From Cytophagales bacterium (GTDB lineage: Bacteria; Bacteroidota; Bacteroidia; Cytophagales; Flammeovirgaceae), in contig JANWWC010000001.1 of the NCBI GenBank assembly GCA_025056215.1, positions 1-64,000 of the forward strand: 64,000 bases of DNA, given 5' to 3'. The notes beneath the pieces are model-generated. The model saw only the letters and a program-made list of their open reading frames with translations. It did not search any database and was not told the origin of the DNA. Both the position numbers and the translations under genes were made by a program. Within the stretch, counting starts at the first letter, position 1; each line of letters begins with the position of its first letter. Positions 61,763 to 64,000 of this stretch are shown here, piece after piece.

Positions 61763-64000
61763 TTAGAATGCTGGTCTTCTGTCGTACCATGTGTTTCGTT
61801 TGGTGATGCGCAAATCCTGTAATATTGAAGATTTTACATTAATATCGAGCGTATAAGATTGATAGGGCCCAAACGGTACCCATGTAGCAGCAAGTTGCCA
61901 GCAGTGTAAATCTCGAAAAATTCCGATATTGGACAAACCAAAATCTTTTTTTCTAAAGTCATAGGTAGAGCTAAACGTAATTTTCCATTTTTCTGTGAGA
62001 CTTATGTCTCCCGAAAACTGAAAAGTTTGAAACTCGTTTCTTACAAATTCTCCTGTATTGGGGTTCAGTGTTTGAGTAAAGTTCCATGTATAGTTTAGGC
62101 TAAGCGACCAAGGCACCGAAAAATCTACGTAAGCGCCTGGATTATATTTTATATCTTGTAGAATTTGTTCTTCCTCGGGTGTAAGGGGGCGTCCATATTT
62201 TTTTTCTAAGGCTTTTTTCTTGTCTTTTTTTGCTTGTGGTGATGCAAAACTTGTTCCTACAGCGATATTAGCATTCATAAGCTTTCCTAAGCGCGCAAGG
62301 CCTTGTGCATGATTCCAAGCATAAACATCTTGCCTTCGTTGCGTAGGCAATTTAAAACCAGGTATTAAATATTCTTCTGAAAATCCTCCGAGGTTGTTAG
62401 GAACGATCTGACGATAATAGCCAGGCCGTTTTACTTCATCAGAATATAAATAAGGGTCAAGAGTACCATTAAAAGCGATATTAATTTTTTTAAGAATTAC
62501 TGTTCGAGCATTTAAACTAATATTAGATAGACGGAAAGAGTCGGCGATTGCATTATAAGAAGCAGTAGCGGAAAGATTATCTAAAATAGGAGCTTTGACA
62601 TACTCTTGGGCTGTGTCCTTTTTAGAACGCACTTTCATTTCTATTTGATTGCTCAAATTCATATTGAAAGCGCTACTTCTACCACTTCCCGGACCTTGTC
62701 CTACAAATCTTGGAAAAGGACTTGTTTTGCCTGTAGGATCAATTTGAGTGCGCTGATAAAAATTATATGCGTCTGTAGAGAAATCGGGGCGCCAGCTGTA
62801 GCCAACTGTAGGAGTAATCATATGTCGAATAGCGCTTATGTATTGGCTTTTTAGATAGTAAAAAACATACAGACGAGTAGTAGCGTTCGCTCCGAGATTG
62901 AAACTATAAGTTTGATAAGGAGAAAATATTGTATCGCGTCGCACGCCATAAAACAAAACACTCGTATCTTGTAAGTTTCCGTTGGGAAGTCGTTTTTGTG
63001 TAGGAATAGTTGTTTGCAAGTAAGTGTATCGGAACTGATATTGATAAAAATTTTGTTGAAAATTAAAATTAGGAGTAATCGTGAAATATTTAGCTAATGT
63101 CATATTGGTGGAAATGGGAACTTGATGCGAAGCGCTATACTGAGCCGCTTTGGCATAAGTGAAAAGATTAGTAAAAAGGTCTAACGTGTCGAATCGAAGA
63201 GGTTGCCGCGCGCGATTGATAGAAGCATTCAGTGTATCGAGTGGTAAGTTATTGCCAAAGTTTTGTTGCAATTGTTGAATTGTTTGAAGTTCTCGATTAG
63301 AAAGAAAGTTGCCTGCACTTGGTTGTGAAAGCGTATTTCTGATTTCTCCTTGAGCGTTAAATGAATAAGCTAAGTTAGTTTGTGTGAGAACATTTTTGCG
63401 AGGGCTAAGCTTTTTGAACGGAAAAATGCGGTTCATGTTCACTCCAATTGAAGGAGAGAGAGTAGCAAATTTAGTTTGAATGTTCTGATTCTGACGTAAA
63501 TTAGCGGACATTGAAAAAGGAGTTCCACTAAATGTTTTGGAATAAGAAATGCTTGAGCTGAATGCTGGTGCTATCACATTGTTGATATTGAAAGAATTTA
63601 GTCGGTTAAAGTTGGAAGAACCTGCATTTACGCTTGCCGAAAATCTGCCAGTGCCCTTGCTTTGGGGGTTATGAGACCATCGAATCCAATAATCTTTAAA
63701 GATGGTTTTTTCTAAGTTAGGTTCTTCCCGTTCGTTGTAGTTGTAGGAAAAATTAAACCTTCCATCAAAAGCATATTTTTTTCTGTATTCTACATCAGTG
63801 CTAAAGCCATAACCACCGCGCGAATAAATTTGTCCTAACATTTTTAATCCGATATATTCGTTTACAGGAATGAATATACCTCCATCTCTCAAAAAGAAGC
63901 CTCTATCGGTGGTTTCTCCATAAGTCGGAAAAATGAGACCTCCTTGCCGTTTCTTAGGAATAGGAAACATTCCTAATGGAAAGCCTATAGGAGTAGGAAC
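61763..64000 (-). CDS. lptD: LPS-assembly protein LptD, C-terminal part (5' end beyond window)
   Basis: The frame runs 745 codons to the window edge without a start. The visible part is a strand-rich beta-barrel: GLIFPTYGETTDRGFFLRDGG near the top (shown in part: PTYGETTDRGFFLRDGG), YSRGGYGFSTDVEYRKKY, SASVNAGSSNFNRL, then MITPTVGYSWRPDFS and a late section with WSLSLNYTW and GDISLTEKWKITFSSTYDF. This is the pattern of the Bacteroidota LptD/OstA-type outer-membrane protein, which inserts lipopolysaccharide into the outer leaflet. It ends with a tyrosine-rich tail, NTWYDRRPAF. The N-terminal LptA-like domain is not included. Confidence 0.85.
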   Translation of the reverse strand, partial: VPTPIGFPLGMFPIPKKRQGGLIFPTYGETTDRGFFLRDGGIFIPVNEYIGLKMLGQIYSRGGYGFSTDVEYRKKYAFDGRFNFSYNYNEREEPNLEKTIFKDYWIRWSHNPQSKGTGRFSASVNAGSSNFNRLNSFNINNVIAPAFSSSISYSKTFSGTPFSMSANLRQNQNIQTKFATLSPSIGVNMNRIFPFKKLSPRKNVLTQTNLAYSFNAQGEIRNTLSQPSAGNFLSNRELQTIQQLQQNFGNNLPLDTLNASINRARQPLRFDTLDLFTNLFTYAKAAQYSASHQVPISTNMTLAKYFTITPNFNFQQNFYQYQFRYTYLQTTIPTQKRLPNGNLQDTSVLFYGVRRDTIFSPYQTYSFNLGANATTRLYVFYYLKSQYISAIRHMITPTVGYSWRPDFSTDAYNFYQRTQIDPTGKTSPFPRFVGQGPGSGRSSAFNMNLSNQIEMKVRSKKDTAQEYVKAPILDNLSATASYNAIADSFRLSNISLNARTVILKKINIAFNGTLDPYLYSDEVKRPGYYRQIVPNNLGGFSEEYLIPGFKLPTQRRQDVYAWNHAQGLARLGKLMNANIAVGTSFASPQAKKDKKKALEKKYGRPLTPEEEQILQDIKYNPGAYVDFSVPWSLSLNYTWNFTQTLNPNTGEFVRNEFQTFQFSGDISLTEKWKITFSSTYDFRKKDFGLSNIGIFRDLHCWQLAATWVPFGPYQSYTLDINVKSSILQDLRITKRNTWYDRRPAF

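Overview
The window reads as chromosomal DNA of a low-GC (about 37%, by eye) member of the Bacteroidota, most likely a Cytophagales-type gliding or T9SS-bearing bacterium. The evidence is a GldN homologue, several secreted proteins ending in type IX secretion (T9SS) sorting domains, a Bacteroidota-style BamA and LptD, atpD-atpC standing apart from other ATP synthase genes, propeller/Y_Y_Y sensors, and promoters of the TTTG-N19/20-TAnnTTTG class. No Shine-Dalgarno-like spacing is evident. There are no rRNA genes, CRISPR arrays or intact insertion sequences. One tRNA gene (Pro, GGG) is present.

Layout. 1-1340 is decayed DNA: a frameshifted remnant of a Mu-like phage virion morphogenesis gene, then stop-rich sequence with one good hairpin. 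1413-8597 holds a BspA/DUF285 repeat surface protein, mazG, a multiply broken SpoIIE phosphatase gene and a fucose-permease-type transporter. 8726-22983 is the most unusual part: a caspase/WD40/EF-hand protein in an operon with an unknown secreted protein (minus), an MpaB-type oxygenase, a 1676-residue IgGFc-binding-type T9SS protein, and directly behind it a membrane-anchored nSTAND1-WD40 protein (plus). 23057-25459 has a BioF-like transferase, a DppB-type permease and tRNA-Pro. 25672-32901 has a candidate 38-residue membrane peptide, uvrA, uppS and bamA. 33046-40244 has an atypical GT35 glucan phosphorylase, an acyltransferase, gldN, and a tight lepB-nudix-small protein-DUF-LOG operon. 40253-47380 has a Kef-type antiporter with a possible leader attenuator, manA-ppk1, and atpD-atpC. 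47413-51245 is a sugar-acid catabolic cassette (SDR, lactonase, enolase-superfamily dehydratase) with a divergent EamA transporter. 51282-64000 has rplS, a MATE exporter, a propeller-GAF-SpoIIE sensor, a secreted double-S51 cyanophycinase-like protein, acs, and the 3' part of lptD.

How the genes fit together. Envelope biogenesis is strongly represented (BamA, LptD, UppS, LepB, GldN, PlsC-like), and at least three T9SS clients lie in the same window. The fucP-type permease and the SDR-lactonase-dehydratase set point to non-phosphorylative use of a deoxy-sugar or similar aldose, although they are 40 kb apart. ManA, the GT35 enzyme, Ppk1 and Acs cover sugar, polymer and acetate metabolism. The best candidates for something undescribed are the surface protein plus membrane STAND pair with the caspase operon nearby, the GT35 enzyme lacking its PLP lysine, the enlarged BamA, and the Kef leader structure.

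All functional calls come from reading translated sequence and recalled family features; no database search was possible.
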